NCBI RefSeq assembly: GCF_001536285.1
Contig: NZ_FAOZ01000001.1
Coordinates: 310,001-374,000 of the forward strand
Direction of reading: 5' to 3'
DNA from: Parafrankia irregularis
GTDB lineage: Bacteria; Actinomycetota; Actinomycetes; Frankiales; Frankiaceae
DNA: 64,000 bases
In this document: positions 20,408 to 29,819 of the stretch, piece after piece
How positions within the stretch are numbered: the stretch's first letter is position 1
Layout: every line of letters begins with the position of its first letter
The notes under the pieces: generated by a model
What the model saw: the letters and a program-made list of their open reading frames with translations, nothing else
Database searches by the model: none
Told to the model about the DNA's origin: nothing
Translations under genes and position numbers: made by a program

Positions 20408-21759
20408 AGGGCCCCGCGATCGGCCACTCGCGGGTCGTGGCGGCGGCCTTCCGTGCCGCCTGTGAAAGCCCGCTGGTCACGACGCACCTGAACACCTTGG
20501 CTCGGCTCGAACTAGCTGAGCCGAGCGAGGTCGCCCGATGGCAGGAGAGACGCCTTCGGCGCTTCGTCAATCGGTGGGCGACAACGGTTCCCTATTACCT
20601 GGAGCACCCGGAGTATCTGCGCTCGACCACCGAGACGGCAGCAGTGCTGGACAAGGAAACCGTCCGGCGGGCATCGGCGGCGTTCGTCAATTCGAGGGTG
20701 CCCGCTCGGCACGTGACGACCGGAGGGACTGGGGGCCGCCCGCTAAGTCTCCGAATCTCGTATTCCTCCTTCTTTTCGGAATGGGCGCATATTGCCTACG
20801 TCTGGTCGCGGGCCGGGATCAGCCTGGGCGACCCGAAAATTACCTTTCGTGGCAGCAGCCTTGGAACTGGCTTCGATGGCCGCCCGATGATGTATCAGAG
20901 AACCTACAACCACGTTGCGGTGTCGCCGTTCCATCTGTCGGACAGGACTTTCACGGAGCTGCTCACCAAAATCCGCGATCTACGTCCGGTCGCGATCTGG
21001 GGATACCCGTCCTCCATAACCCCGTTCGCCCTCTGGGTCGCTCGGACCGGGCCGCATCCCGAGCTTGCCCGCCTTCGAGCGGTGCTGCTCGCCAGCGAAG
21101 CCGCCCTCGGCTGGCAACTGAGCCTCTTCCGCGAGGTCTTCGGAGCGCCGCCGATCCGCTGGTACGGCCAGAGCGAGAAGGTCGTCTTCGGTGCCGAGTG
21201 CCCGCGCCTCCCCGGCCACTACCACGTCACTCCCACATACGGAGTGGCCCAGGTTGTCAACAACCGGATCACCGGTAGTGGAATGACAAATACGGCCATG
21301 CCGCTCCTACGCTATGACACTGAGGACGGCGGGGTTCTAAAACAGCCGGGGCCCGTGGGAAGCCGCTGCGCCTGCGGATCTCCCTTCGCCGTCCTTCACG
21401 ACGTGGCCGGCCGCTGGGATCAGTCTCTCGTTTATGGAATCGATGACGAACCCATATCCTCCGCGGCACTCAATTTTCATGACGAGGCCTTCGCCCGGTT
21501 CGACCGCTTCCAGTTCCGACAGGACCGGCGCGGAGAAGTCGAACTGCGGGTCTCGACAGTGGGTCGGGTTCCCGAGGCCGCGGAGCTTGAGAAGGCACGG
21601 AGTCTGCTCCAGCATCGCGTAGGTGACCGCCTCGTCATCTCGGTCGCGATTGCGAACGCGGACGAACTACTGAGTCGACGCGGGAAGATCCTCATGATCG
21701 ACCAGCGTTATCGCCCGGATGAGGCCACGTTCTCGGCGATGCCAACACAGCCGGGGTAG
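20404..21759 (+). CDS. CapK-like adenylate-forming enzyme (phenylacetate-CoA ligase superfamily)
   Basis: A 451-residue protein of the acyl-adenylating superfamily as found in capsule loci (CapK). The phosphate-binding loop is TTGGTGGRPLSL (about residues 106-117); further matches are WGYPSSITPFALW, LLASEAAL, IRWYGQSEKVVFGAECP (the A5-like motif) and RYDTEDGG with GRWDQSLVYGIDDEP near the hinge. It could activate a carboxylate for attachment to a sugar, or a uronic acid itself; the substrate is unknown. ATGA overlap with DUF362. CRCACGSPF in the C-domain is a Cys-rich feature seen in PaaK relatives. The base composition is a little lower in GC than the flanks. Confidence 0.78.
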   Translation: MKGPAIGHSRVVAAAFRAACESPLVTTHLNTLARLELAEPSEVARWQERRLRRFVNRWATTVPYYLEHPEYLRSTTETAAVLDKETVRRASAAFVNSRVPARHVTTGGTGGRPLSLRISYSSFFSEWAHIAYVWSRAGISLGDPKITFRGSSLGTGFDGRPMMYQRTYNHVAVSPFHLSDRTFTELLTKIRDLRPVAIWGYPSSITPFALWVARTGPHPELARLRAVLLASEAALGWQLSLFREVFGAPPIRWYGQSEKVVFGAECPRLPGHYHVTPTYGVAQVVNNRITGSGMTNTAMPLLRYDTEDGGVLKQPGPVGSRCACGSPFAVLHDVAGRWDQSLVYGIDDEPISSAALNFHDEAFARFDRFQFRQDRRGEVELRVSTVGRVPEAAELEKARSLLQHRVGDRLVISVAIANADELLSRRGKILMIDQRYRPDEATFSAMPTQPG

Positions 21760-21830
21760 CCGTTCAGCAGCCTGGGACCTCCGAGCCGGCCTCAGACGTC
21801 CGAGTAAGTCCGGGTAACGCGTCGACCGGC

Positions 21831-21868
21831 CCGCTCCGAGCTCTGGGGTCCCGTCCTTCCCGGAGCGG
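21831..21868. terminator. Possible terminator between convergent operons
   Basis: CCGCTCCG (21831-21838) and CGGAGCGG (21861-21868) form an 8-bp inverted repeat with a 22-base loop, directly beside the stop of the minus-strand glycosyltransferase and about 70 bases after the CapK-like gene. It could serve both; the loop is large. Confidence 0.35.
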
Positions 21869-22849
21869 TCATCGGTGCGGCCTCTGCAGGAGGCGCGCGA
21901 AGTAGCGACCCGGGTCGAACGGGGCCGGATCGGCCGCCGGGGCCGCCGCCAGTGCCGCGAACATCGCCGCGGCGACCTCATGGGCAACCTGGCGCGCGTA
22001 GGGGACCAGGGCCGGACCAGCGACCTCACGGTTGTGTGGGGTATCGAGTCCCACCACAGGCACGCCCATGGCACGTCCCTCGGCCAGCGGATACCCGAAG
22101 GACTCGAGCTCGGTCGGGTAAAGGATCGCCGAGCAGCCGCGCACCAGGTCCTCGACCTGCGTGGGGGTCAGGGCACCGAGGAAGTTGATGCGAGGATGGC
22201 TCACCACAGCATGTCGCCGGAAAGCGGCTGGTGTGGCCGTCACATCGATCGCGATGTCGACGCGGTGCGGTGGAGCGGCCAGGATATCGGCCGCCTCCAG
22301 GGCCACGGTCAGCCGTTCTTCGAGCATTTTGTAGGGACCCGGGACGATCGGGCATACGAAGCGGGGAGAAGCGGGAGGACTACACCGCGCCCGCGGCACC
22401 GAAACCGGATTGTGCAGAACAGCCAGGCGCTCCCGGGCGCTAGGAACCACACGGGTCACACGCTCGGCCATGCTCTGCGCCGGAACGATGACGACGTCGG
22501 CCCGCAGCAACGCCCGCCGCACGACCTGTGCCTGGGCATGAACGGATGGAGGAAGCCGCCGACCGAATGCCATTGTCTCGGCTGAGGTCAGGAAGTGTAG
22601 CGCGTTGTGGACGACGACTGTCCGGTGCTCCCCGCCTGCCAGAAAACTGACATTGTTCATCGCGACCGACCGCCTGGGGCGCCGGACAACCGCCTCACGT
22701 CGTATCAGCCAGTACGGCGTCAGTGCACGATCGCGCCCGATCACATGGAGGTCGGCCTCAGTCGAACCGACCAGGTACCGGTCCAACTCGTTCAGCAACC
22801 GCTTCGCTCCGCCGATCCGGGCTCCCGCGCAATCGATCACTGTCGTCAT
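21869..22849 (-). CDS. Glycosyltransferase (GT-B, family 1/4-like)
   Basis: A 326-residue protein, short for a GT-B enzyme. The N domain opens with VIDCAGARIGGAKRLLNELDRYL and includes VVVHNALHFLTSAE and VIVPAQSMAERV; the donor domain includes INFLGALTPTQVEDLVRGCSAILYPTELESFGYPLAEGRAMGVPVVG with the E-x7-E pair. It should transfer a sugar to a lipid-linked glycan at the inner face of the membrane. GGAAGG lies about 7 bases before the ATG. It is the last gene of the minus-strand group that starts with the FkbM gene at 29062, though 241 bases separate it from the GT2 gene. Confidence 0.82.
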   Translation of the reverse strand: MTTVIDCAGARIGGAKRLLNELDRYLVGSTEADLHVIGRDRALTPYWLIRREAVVRRPRRSVAMNNVSFLAGGEHRTVVVHNALHFLTSAETMAFGRRLPPSVHAQAQVVRRALLRADVVIVPAQSMAERVTRVVPSARERLAVLHNPVSVPRARCSPPASPRFVCPIVPGPYKMLEERLTVALEAADILAAPPHRVDIAIDVTATPAAFRRHAVVSHPRINFLGALTPTQVEDLVRGCSAILYPTELESFGYPLAEGRAMGVPVVGLDTPHNREVAGPALVPYARQVAHEVAAAMFAALAAAPAADPAPFDPGRYFARLLQRPHR

Positions 22850-23090
22850 AGGATCGCCTTCCCGTCAGACCACTGGGAACGCCGGATCACGGCCCGCCAG
22901 CCAGGAGCTGCTTCCGCTTCGCCGCGTCACCGTCGCCTGACCCAGAACTAGTTCGGACTATATTCGGAGACATTTCAGAGAATTCACCCCGAACAGGGGG
23001 ACGGCGACACCGTGTCGCCGCCTCCCCGACGAGCGCCAAGAGGCACCAGTCGCGCCCCCGCCACCACCAGAGCTCACAACGTGATCTGCG

Positions 23091-23981
23091 TCATGTCCCA
23101 GCGCCGGCCCAGGAGCCCCAGAGGCTCGGGCGAGGCTCGTTCGACATCAGTTCGTCCAATTTAGGCTGTTCCGCGACCCCGTCTCTGATTCCATGAACAA
23201 TCATCCGGAAAAGTCCGCGCGACTGTCCTGAAACTGTCTCCTTGAGAGCGGCGCGAGGCGCTACAGCCAAGGCACTCCAGGCTGTGACCAGGGCCACCGT
23301 CGAGGCACTTCGATGCGTCCGGGCAAACCAGATTCTGTTCCGGGTCAGATAGTAGGAGAATCCAGCTTTGGGAAGCGTTCCACCGCCACTGTGCCAGGCC
23401 TGAGCCGGACTGACTACAATCCGCCAGCCGGCAGCTCTGACCCGATAGCAGTAATCAGTGTCCTCATATCCCAGGAAATATTTCACCGGCATTGGGACGC
23501 GACGAAGTGAATCACCCTTGATAAACATCATCGCGCCGTTTATCCAATCCACTTCGTCATTTTGTGTCGACGGAACTCTCCGCTTTTTTGGAATCGTCAC
23601 CAGCGGAGTCATCCGGCCACATCCGGTATGAATCCCGTCAACGTTCACCTGAGTCGGCCCAACAATTCCCACCTGCGGATCCGAGAAGACCTCGAGACAT
23701 TCTCGCACCGTAGTTTCGGTAAGCTGGACGTCGTTGTTCAGCAGAAGATAGACGTCGGCATCGGGCGCCACCTCGTACCCGGCCATAAAGCCGCCGCCGA
23801 AGCCGCGATTCGAATCCGGAACAAGCCACGTAAATTTGGATCCAAAAGACGATGGCCGCGGTTTTCCATCGTTCGCCACCACGATGACGCCGGAAAACAG
23901 AGAAATCTCATCGAGCTGCTGCGTGAGCCTGATCGTCGGCTCAACCGCGCCCCAGTGAACGATAACTGCGACAACATTCAT
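23091..23981 (-). CDS. Glycosyltransferase family 2
   Basis: A 296-residue GT-A enzyme. The nucleotide-binding start MNVVAVIVHWG, PDSNRGFGGGFMAGYE, the metal-binding LLLNNDVQLTE, INGAMMFIKGDSL, and the base-region GYEDTDYCYRVRAAGW are all intact, resembling rhamnosyl- and related transferases. I use the ATG at 23981 (CGGAGAG about 8 bases upstream) rather than a longer upstream frame, because family members begin at the first beta strand. A diverged copy is at 58222-59199, which has lost the NND motif. No membrane segment is needed; it would act on lipid-linked acceptors. Confidence 0.88.
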   Translation of the reverse strand: MNVVAVIVHWGAVEPTIRLTQQLDEISLFSGVIVVANDGKPRPSSFGSKFTWLVPDSNRGFGGGFMAGYEVAPDADVYLLLNNDVQLTETTVRECLEVFSDPQVGIVGPTQVNVDGIHTGCGRMTPLVTIPKKRRVPSTQNDEVDWINGAMMFIKGDSLRRVPMPVKYFLGYEDTDYCYRVRAAGWRIVVSPAQAWHSGGGTLPKAGFSYYLTRNRIWFARTHRSASTVALVTAWSALAVAPRAALKETVSGQSRGLFRMIVHGIRDGVAEQPKLDELMSNEPRPSLWGSWAGAGT

Positions 23982-24205
23982 GACTGGCTCTCCGGATTGA
24001 AGGACGGCTCGCTCCGCGAAACAGTTCGACTGCCGACACCAGCGACATCGGATCAGCGGCGGGCGATCCGCCCAGTTGGTCACTGGATTACCGGATGCGC
24101 CGCCCGCCGAGATCTCGCTCCTCTCATCGTGCATCCGGGTGGCCGGACAGGAAGGCAACGCATCGATTCGGGAGCCAGACCGGGCCACCGAAACCACGCC
24201 GTCGA

Positions 24206-25729
24206 CTATGGGTTAGATACTCTCTCCACCCCACGGAAGGCGAAACGACAGACGACAAGAGACACGCCGAACTGGAGCGGAAAGTTTGCGATGATATCGG
24301 AGTAAGTTCGCTCGTGCGTGACAAAAAGCAGTACAATCGGGACGAAGATCACCACATATCGAGGATCCGAAAATGGGTGCAGCACATCGTCGACTATCCT
24401 GCAGAAGCCTCCGAGAAGGAACATCCCAGCCGCAACCACCAGAAGTCCGCCGTAACGATAGAGATCAGCTATCGGCGAAACCGCGGCGGCCGTATACAGG
24501 CTCGGGTCGGCGCCATAGTAGTCCTGATTGAAGGTGTATCCATTAACTGCTATCGGTTTAGTAGGCCACAGTGCTCGCGGTATGACTGTCAGTATCGGTG
24601 CCAGCACGAGTTCCCTCGGGTCGCGCTCAGGAACGATAGCCGGTGTACGCTGAACAACAATCGCAATGCTGTCTATTCCACGCAGACGTCCAGACAGGTA
24701 CTTGGTGGTACCATTCGACTCGGCGGAACCCGACCCTCGGTCACTGACTGTACTGGACAGTAGATCTGGTGCTGAACTCAGTGCGGCGCCTGTCCCGAGG
24801 TGCGAGTCATGACCGCGGACCAGATCCCGGTATGCCGCATTGAACGGGATCACCACAAAGACAAACACCAGTGCGGCCGAGCCAAGTACTCGAACCGGGA
24901 GGCGCCTGCGCACCGCAACATAGGCGACGCAGGCGCTCGCGATGGTTATTACGAACTGGCCTTTCATACCGCTGATCAACGCGAACGCTATTTCGATGAG
25001 GGCGAGCGTGGCCACACACGCGCGACGCCGGGCGCCACCGTGGCGGCCCAGATCGACCGTCGCAATCATCAGAGCGGCCACGCCGAGGTTGGCTGCTACT
25101 GACAGGGGATAGGCGAAGGCGCTCGAAGCACTGACACGCGTGGAGACGTCGCCCAGGTACCCGTACTGGCCGAGCGCCAGCAGAAGAAGCCTGGCTCCCG
25201 TGGCAGCGGACGCCAGGATCCATGGAACCGCGGGTGAGCGCAGACGGAAATGGGAACCTGGCGCCGCAAGCCTGCCGAACTTCCGTGCCACGGCCGTCGC
25301 CGCACGCCCCAGAGTCAGTAGATATCCGGCCGTCCAGATCGCGACGGCAAGGCTGACGACCTTGAGGGCCTCGAGCACGCTCGCTCGGTCGATCTGGGCG
25401 ACCAGGCCCACCTGCGGAGCTGTCCATGTCGTCGTCAACAGACCAAGGACCAGGCCGGTCCATGCCAGATACCAGGGCCCAAGGCGAATCTGGCCGAGAC
25501 CGCCGCTTCGGCCGCAGCGCGCGCCGACCAGCATGATCGCGCTGATGCATTCCAGCGTCAGCGCGACCGACCGCAGGGTGATCATGGAGTTCTCGGAGAG
25601 ACTCCACAGCCCTTCTACTGACCACAGCACCAAACTCGCAGCCGCCAACGGAGCCCAGGCCACGGGGATGGCGGCCAATACCGGTGACGAGCGATGTCCC
25701 TGCGGCAGCGTCCCGACTGGGGTCACCAC
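24206..25729 (-). CDS. Oligosaccharide repeat-unit polymerase (Wzy-like), first copy
   Basis: A 507-residue protein with about 11-12 hydrophobic segments and large extracytoplasmic loops, including one at about 305-395 with RDLVRGHDSHLGTG and RALWPTKPIAVNGYTFNQDYYG. The latter resembles the conserved PRxLWPxKP region of O-antigen polymerases. It should join lipid-linked repeat units outside the membrane. The start may be GTG at 25729 or at 25726; the second gives a GTGA overlap with the CgeB-like gene. It travels with a flippase gene two positions upstream. Polymerases diverge fast, so the call rests on topology, motif and neighbours. Confidence 0.75.
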   Translation of the reverse strand: MVTPVGTLPQGHRSSPVLAAIPVAWAPLAAASLVLWSVEGLWSLSENSMITLRSVALTLECISAIMLVGARCGRSGGLGQIRLGPWYLAWTGLVLGLLTTTWTAPQVGLVAQIDRASVLEALKVVSLAVAIWTAGYLLTLGRAATAVARKFGRLAAPGSHFRLRSPAVPWILASAATGARLLLLALGQYGYLGDVSTRVSASSAFAYPLSVAANLGVAALMIATVDLGRHGGARRRACVATLALIEIAFALISGMKGQFVITIASACVAYVAVRRRLPVRVLGSAALVFVFVVIPFNAAYRDLVRGHDSHLGTGAALSSAPDLLSSTVSDRGSGSAESNGTTKYLSGRLRGIDSIAIVVQRTPAIVPERDPRELVLAPILTVIPRALWPTKPIAVNGYTFNQDYYGADPSLYTAAAVSPIADLYRYGGLLVVAAGMFLLGGFCRIVDDVLHPFSDPRYVVIFVPIVLLFVTHERTYSDIIANFPLQFGVSLVVCRFAFRGVERVSNP

Positions 25730-26766
25730 AAGATTTCCAGTAGCTGCGTGAGACGGGCCTGGTAGGTGTGATCCCGATGGCTTCGAACTGTCGCGGCATC
25801 ACCGATAGAACGTGCTGCAGGTCGATCGCCTGTGCACCACTTGATGCGACCTATCAGTTCTTCGAAGGTCGTGAACCCAAGAACCTCCCGATCCTCTTCA
25901 TACAGACTCTCCAGCGGAGGTCGACGCTCGCACAGGACAACGGCACCGCACGCCGCAGCCTCGAACAGGCGGCAGTTGACACTGGTCATCTCCGCCGGAT
26001 GCAGGGCGTTCACGACCGCGAGTGCCTCGCGGAAGACCTTTGCCTTCTCGACCCCTGCCACGTAGCGACCCGTGTGCCTCCTGACAAGTCGCTCGTCCCG
26101 AAGCCATCTTGGAATCGGCGGGCCGTAGATCTGGACTTCGACCCCGTAACGGATCAGCTCTGTTATCAGCCGGGCGCGGCTGGGGTACATATTGCCGGCG
26201 AACACTACATAAGGTTTCTCCTCCACGGAGCCAGGTGGCCGGTGCCGGGCCGGATTGCAAGCCTCCGGTAGATAATGCGCCGGAAGGCCGAGGACGTCGA
26301 CCAGTCTGGTCGTCAGCAGGGGGTCCTTGAAGAAGAGGGCGTCGTAGTCGCCCAGCAGAAACTGCTGGCGCCCCAGGTTGGCGACACAGTCAGGAAACCA
26401 CAGGCACACGCGGATGCCGAGCCTCCTGAGGCTCCGCACTGTCTGCGGGAGAAGCGCCGAGATCGCTATCACTGCGCTCACGCCCTCGCGTTCTGCACGC
26501 TCCACGATCTGTCTCTGATAGGCTACGTCAATCCTGTCGAGCGCACTGCGCAGAGCAAGAACCGGCCTGCCGGCCCAGCCGTTCGGCGTTGGAACCGCAG
26601 GTCCGAGAGAAATCGGCTGGACGCCGATGTCGGGAAGACACTCCACGATGTTCTCAGCGAAGCTGTCGAATCCAAGCGGGCCGACCACTCCTACACGTTC
26701 CCGGCCGCCGGAGACTCGATCGTCGGTCACCACGGGGGCTTCCTCTACGTTTCCCACTCGAGTCAT
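25723..26766 (-). CDS. CgeB-like glycosyltransferase
   Basis: A 347-residue GT-B protein of the CgeB/DUF3880 type. Visible: VGVVGPLGFDSFAENIVECL, LRRLGIRVCLWFPDCVANLG, DALFFKDPLLTTRL, YLPEACNPARHRP, VFAGNMYPSRARLI, and the family signature VVNALHPAEMTSVNCRLFEAAACGAVVLCE in the donor domain. It should add a sugar to the growing lipid-linked glycan. It overlaps the flippase gene (ATGA) on one side and the polymerase gene (4 or 7 bases) on the other, so the three are tightly coupled. Confidence 0.82.
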   Translation of the reverse strand: MTRVGNVEEAPVVTDDRVSGGRERVGVVGPLGFDSFAENIVECLPDIGVQPISLGPAVPTPNGWAGRPVLALRSALDRIDVAYQRQIVERAEREGVSAVIAISALLPQTVRSLRRLGIRVCLWFPDCVANLGRQQFLLGDYDALFFKDPLLTTRLVDVLGLPAHYLPEACNPARHRPPGSVEEKPYVVFAGNMYPSRARLITELIRYGVEVQIYGPPIPRWLRDERLVRRHTGRYVAGVEKAKVFREALAVVNALHPAEMTSVNCRLFEAAACGAVVLCERRPPLESLYEEDREVLGFTTFEELIGRIKWCTGDRPAARSIGDAATVRSHRDHTYQARLTQLLEILW

Positions 26767-28130
26767 ACGGCGCTTCCTCTTCCGGTACTTGTGGCGGCCT
26801 TCCGCATGAACGGCCCGCGCCGCATGGAAATCAGCTGCCTCGATCTCATCAGAACGGTGTTCAGTGGTATGTCGAGGACTCCCAGCACCGAACGGAGCAG
26901 CAGGATAAAGGTGATTCCGCTGGCGACGCTGGAGGCGATTGCCGCGCCATAGATCCCCATAGTCGGGGTCAATGCCACCACGAGTGCGAACTTGGCAACC
27001 AGGTCAATGAGCTCACACCGTGCCACCGCAATGTTCTCGCCCAGGCCGCGGAGGATCTCGTGCATCGTGCGGTTGCAGCCGATGAGCGCGACACCGCCGG
27101 CCATGATCCAGAGGAGGTCGACGCCGCCTCGGAACTGCTCACCCAGCAGTGCCACGAGAAAGAATGGAGCCGCGGCGCTGACAGCAATGACGATCAGGGT
27201 CCCACTCAGTAGGCTCGCGGACACCGCAGCGAAGGTTATCCGCAGAATACTGCTCCTGCGCGACACCTCGGTGGCCTCGCTCGACCTATATGCGGCCAGG
27301 CGGGGCATCGCGACGAGGCCGAACGCCGAGCAGAGCGGAATACCCACGATAATTATCGAGTTTGCGACTGTGTAGCGACCGAGCTGCGCCGGCTCCACCA
27401 GGACTGCCAGCAACAGGACGTCGAGCCTCGATGCCAAAGCGAGTGGAATGCTCGACAGTGTGGTGGCGGAGCCGTAGCGAGCAAGCTCCACGCCGACGTC
27501 ACGGCGTACGCGGCCTCGCCCCGGCAGCGTCCGGCCACCGAGTATCGCCGCGAGCAGGGCCTGTAGGGCGATCGACGCGGTCAGGCACCATACGGCCCAC
27601 GTGACCGTGAGCGTTGTCCCCAAAACGACCAGAAAGATCAATATGCAGTAAGCGGCCGGCTGCATCACGCGCACCAGGTTCCAGGCCGAGATGCTTGTCG
27701 CCTGTAGCGCGAATACCCAGCACGCACCGGCAAAGATCAGCGGCTGGGCTATGAAGGCCATGCGGAACGCGTCGACCGCCTCGGTCGTGATCCACGGAGC
27801 GGCGAGTATCCCGGCGACACCCACTGCCAGACCGCTCACGAAGAGAATCAGGGCTCCGGTTTTCACGACATCCCGACCCTGGGACGGGTTTTTCGCAACG
27901 AAGTAGCAGATCGCGGCGGTGATTCCTCCTTCGCAGATCGTGGCGGCCGTCATCGTATAGGCGACGATCGCCGCGTAGGTGCCTCGTCCAGACGCTCCCA
28001 GGACGCGTGCCAGAAAGAGTCCGCTGACGAGTCCGAAGAGGGTTATGAGGATGCTGCTGCCCGCCGTCGACCGAACCGCCCTGAAATATCCACCATCTGC
28101 ACCTCGACGGCGGCGCCGTTTCCCTGTCAC
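26763..28130 (-). CDS. Polysaccharide flippase (Wzx/MATE-like), first copy
   Basis: A 455-residue protein with about 12-14 hydrophobic segments. The N-terminal FGLVSGLFLARVLGASGRGTYAAIVAYTM is typical of Wzx-type flippases, which move undecaprenyl-linked repeat units across the membrane. A basic cytoplasmic N terminus (GKRRRRRG) precedes the first helix. Its GTG start overlaps the FkbM stop by 4 bases, and its stop overlaps the CgeB-like start by 4 bases. With the polymerase at 24206 it forms a complete Wzx/Wzy set. Confidence 0.88.
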   Translation of the reverse strand: MTGKRRRRRGADGGYFRAVRSTAGSSILITLFGLVSGLFLARVLGASGRGTYAAIVAYTMTAATICEGGITAAICYFVAKNPSQGRDVVKTGALILFVSGLAVGVAGILAAPWITTEAVDAFRMAFIAQPLIFAGACWVFALQATSISAWNLVRVMQPAAYCILIFLVVLGTTLTVTWAVWCLTASIALQALLAAILGGRTLPGRGRVRRDVGVELARYGSATTLSSIPLALASRLDVLLLAVLVEPAQLGRYTVANSIIIVGIPLCSAFGLVAMPRLAAYRSSEATEVSRRSSILRITFAAVSASLLSGTLIVIAVSAAAPFFLVALLGEQFRGGVDLLWIMAGGVALIGCNRTMHEILRGLGENIAVARCELIDLVAKFALVVALTPTMGIYGAAIASSVASGITFILLLRSVLGVLDIPLNTVLMRSRQLISMRRGPFMRKAATSTGRGSAV

Positions 28131-29062
28131 GTTGTCTGGTTTCTAGGAAAACGCACCCGCTTCAGCTGCGACACGACGTGGTCAAAACGTTCCCATTTCG
28201 GCGTCAACGCAAGAACATTGGACGAGAACCTGCCCTGGCCGGACAGCCCATGCGGACTCAGGTTCATAATCCGGTAGCCGAGGCTGGCGAGGTTGTCGAC
28301 GATGGCGGCCGCTGTCATCCCACGTCGCTCGAGATGGGCTGGCAGAAGCTCCAGCAGCAAGGCCGGGCGCGCTGTCGAGAGGAGATCCGACGCGCCCTGC
28401 AGGACGTCCAGCTCGAAGCCCTCAACATCGATCTTCACCAACACGGGTGGCCGGCGGGTGGCGGCGTAGGCGTTCAGGGTGGTCAGTGGCACGCTGACAT
28501 CAGGCTGACTGCCGTCGGTCACCGGGTGGGCGAGCCCGGAGGCGTTCCGGTGTATTCTCATGCCGATATTTCCCACGCTGGCGCCGACAGCGGAGGGCGA
28601 AATACGCACATTCTGCAGCTGGTTCTGTTCGACGAGTGCCGCGAGTATCGCTCGTGTCCCGTCCACCGGTTCGAAGGCGTGAACCTCTCCGTGACCGGCC
28701 ACGAGCCCGGCCGCCCACAGGGTGTAGATGCCGATGTTCGCACCGACGTCGTAGCAGCAGTCGCCGGGCTCGAGAATGGCCGAAAAGACCGGTTCAAGGG
28801 CCGGTGGTCGGTAGGCCAGCGATGCAAGGGACATGACCGACCCATCTCGGCAGTTGTCCAGCGCGAATGTCATGCCATTTGCCAGCCGGCCAGACAATGG
28901 CCCTGTGTACTGCCCGCTTCGCCCCCGCACCAGAGACGTCAGCCGGTCCCGGCCCCTCATTTCTGGTAGCCACGCGCCAAGCCGGGTAGCCGCCCGCCAG
29001 CGCATCGGACCACTCGTACGAAGGTCTACATCAGATGAGATCTTCAAGCCCTCGTCAGACAC
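28127..29062 (-). CDS. FkbM family methyltransferase
   Basis: A 311-residue SAM-dependent methyltransferase. Motif I is YDVGANIGIYTLWAAGL (about residues 109-125), followed by HAFEPVDGTRAIL (motif II) and the FkbM hallmark VLVKIDVEGFELDVLQGA with LLLELLPAH. It probably O-methylates a sugar hydroxyl. The GTG start has AAAGG about 4 bases upstream. It is the first gene of the minus-strand unit FkbM-flippase-CgeB-polymerase, all with overlapping ends. Confidence 0.87.
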   Translation of the reverse strand: MSDEGLKISSDVDLRTSGPMRWRAATRLGAWLPEMRGRDRLTSLVRGRSGQYTGPLSGRLANGMTFALDNCRDGSVMSLASLAYRPPALEPVFSAILEPGDCCYDVGANIGIYTLWAAGLVAGHGEVHAFEPVDGTRAILAALVEQNQLQNVRISPSAVGASVGNIGMRIHRNASGLAHPVTDGSQPDVSVPLTTLNAYAATRRPPVLVKIDVEGFELDVLQGASDLLSTARPALLLELLPAHLERRGMTAAAIVDNLASLGYRIMNLSPHGLSGQGRFSSNVLALTPKWERFDHVVSQLKRVRFPRNQTT

Positions 29063-29819
29063 GCGGCCTTTTTACCACGCCAACCGTTCGATGTAGCGGA
29101 TCCGACCTGTGTCGCGCAATGTCGATCACCTGTTCGCCGGGTGCTTCAGAAAGACAGAAGAATTGCCACATGTCGCGACTGCGGCGAACAGGGAGGCATA
29201 AACGTACCCGGCAGGCCCGCGTCGGCGGACAGGGAGCCGGGAGCCGGATCCCCAGGCAAGGCAGGAGTCGCGCCCGCCTCGCGCGCGCTGTTGTCGGTGC
29301 GGTTCAGGGTAGGATCCCCGCCACCACAGGGCGACCACGCAACCGGCTCGACCCGGAATGCGATACGAGTCTGGCAGAGGATGGCACTGGGGAGGGGTGA
29401 CCTCGCCCGCGCACGAGGCTCGCAGCTTCGTCGCAGCGGCAGTGCGAGGTACCTCGACGCCAAGGGACACGGGACCAGCATGGCGCCACACTGACCCGCT
29501 CGTTAGCGAGGCTCTGCCGGCGGATCACGGGTGGCCACCACCTGCTCGATCAGGAGAACGGGATTCCGTCGGTTTCCTCGCTGGAACGGAGCAAGGCAGG
29601 CACCAGGACCGCCACCGATAGAAACACAGCCGCCCTGAGCAATCGCCCCGAAACTGCCCATGACCTCGAATGTCCCGGTTTGGCGGGCGCGGAGCCCGAC
29701 GCGCGAATCCCAACCCGCACCCGCCGGCCTCTATCGGTCGATAGACCCATTGAGATCGACGACTCGCCGACCCAGCCCGAGAATTCATCCCGGAATGCTC
29801 GATCAGTAGGATCACAGGC
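29063..29819. other. Long divergent intergenic region
   Basis: 757 bases between the FkbM gene (-) and a glycosyltransferase (+) with no recognisable gene or gene fragment on either strand. It must hold the promoters of both units. The only local symmetry noted is GAGGTACCTC (29446-29455). No tRNA fold was found. Its length may reflect an old deletion or insertion in the glycan locus. Confidence 0.5.

Noticed and set aside
29126-29530. Possible small genes or a tRNA in the 757-base gap
   Set aside because: Several frames exist on both strands, but none has a recognisable protein and no cloverleaf or GGTTCRA T-loop could be built.
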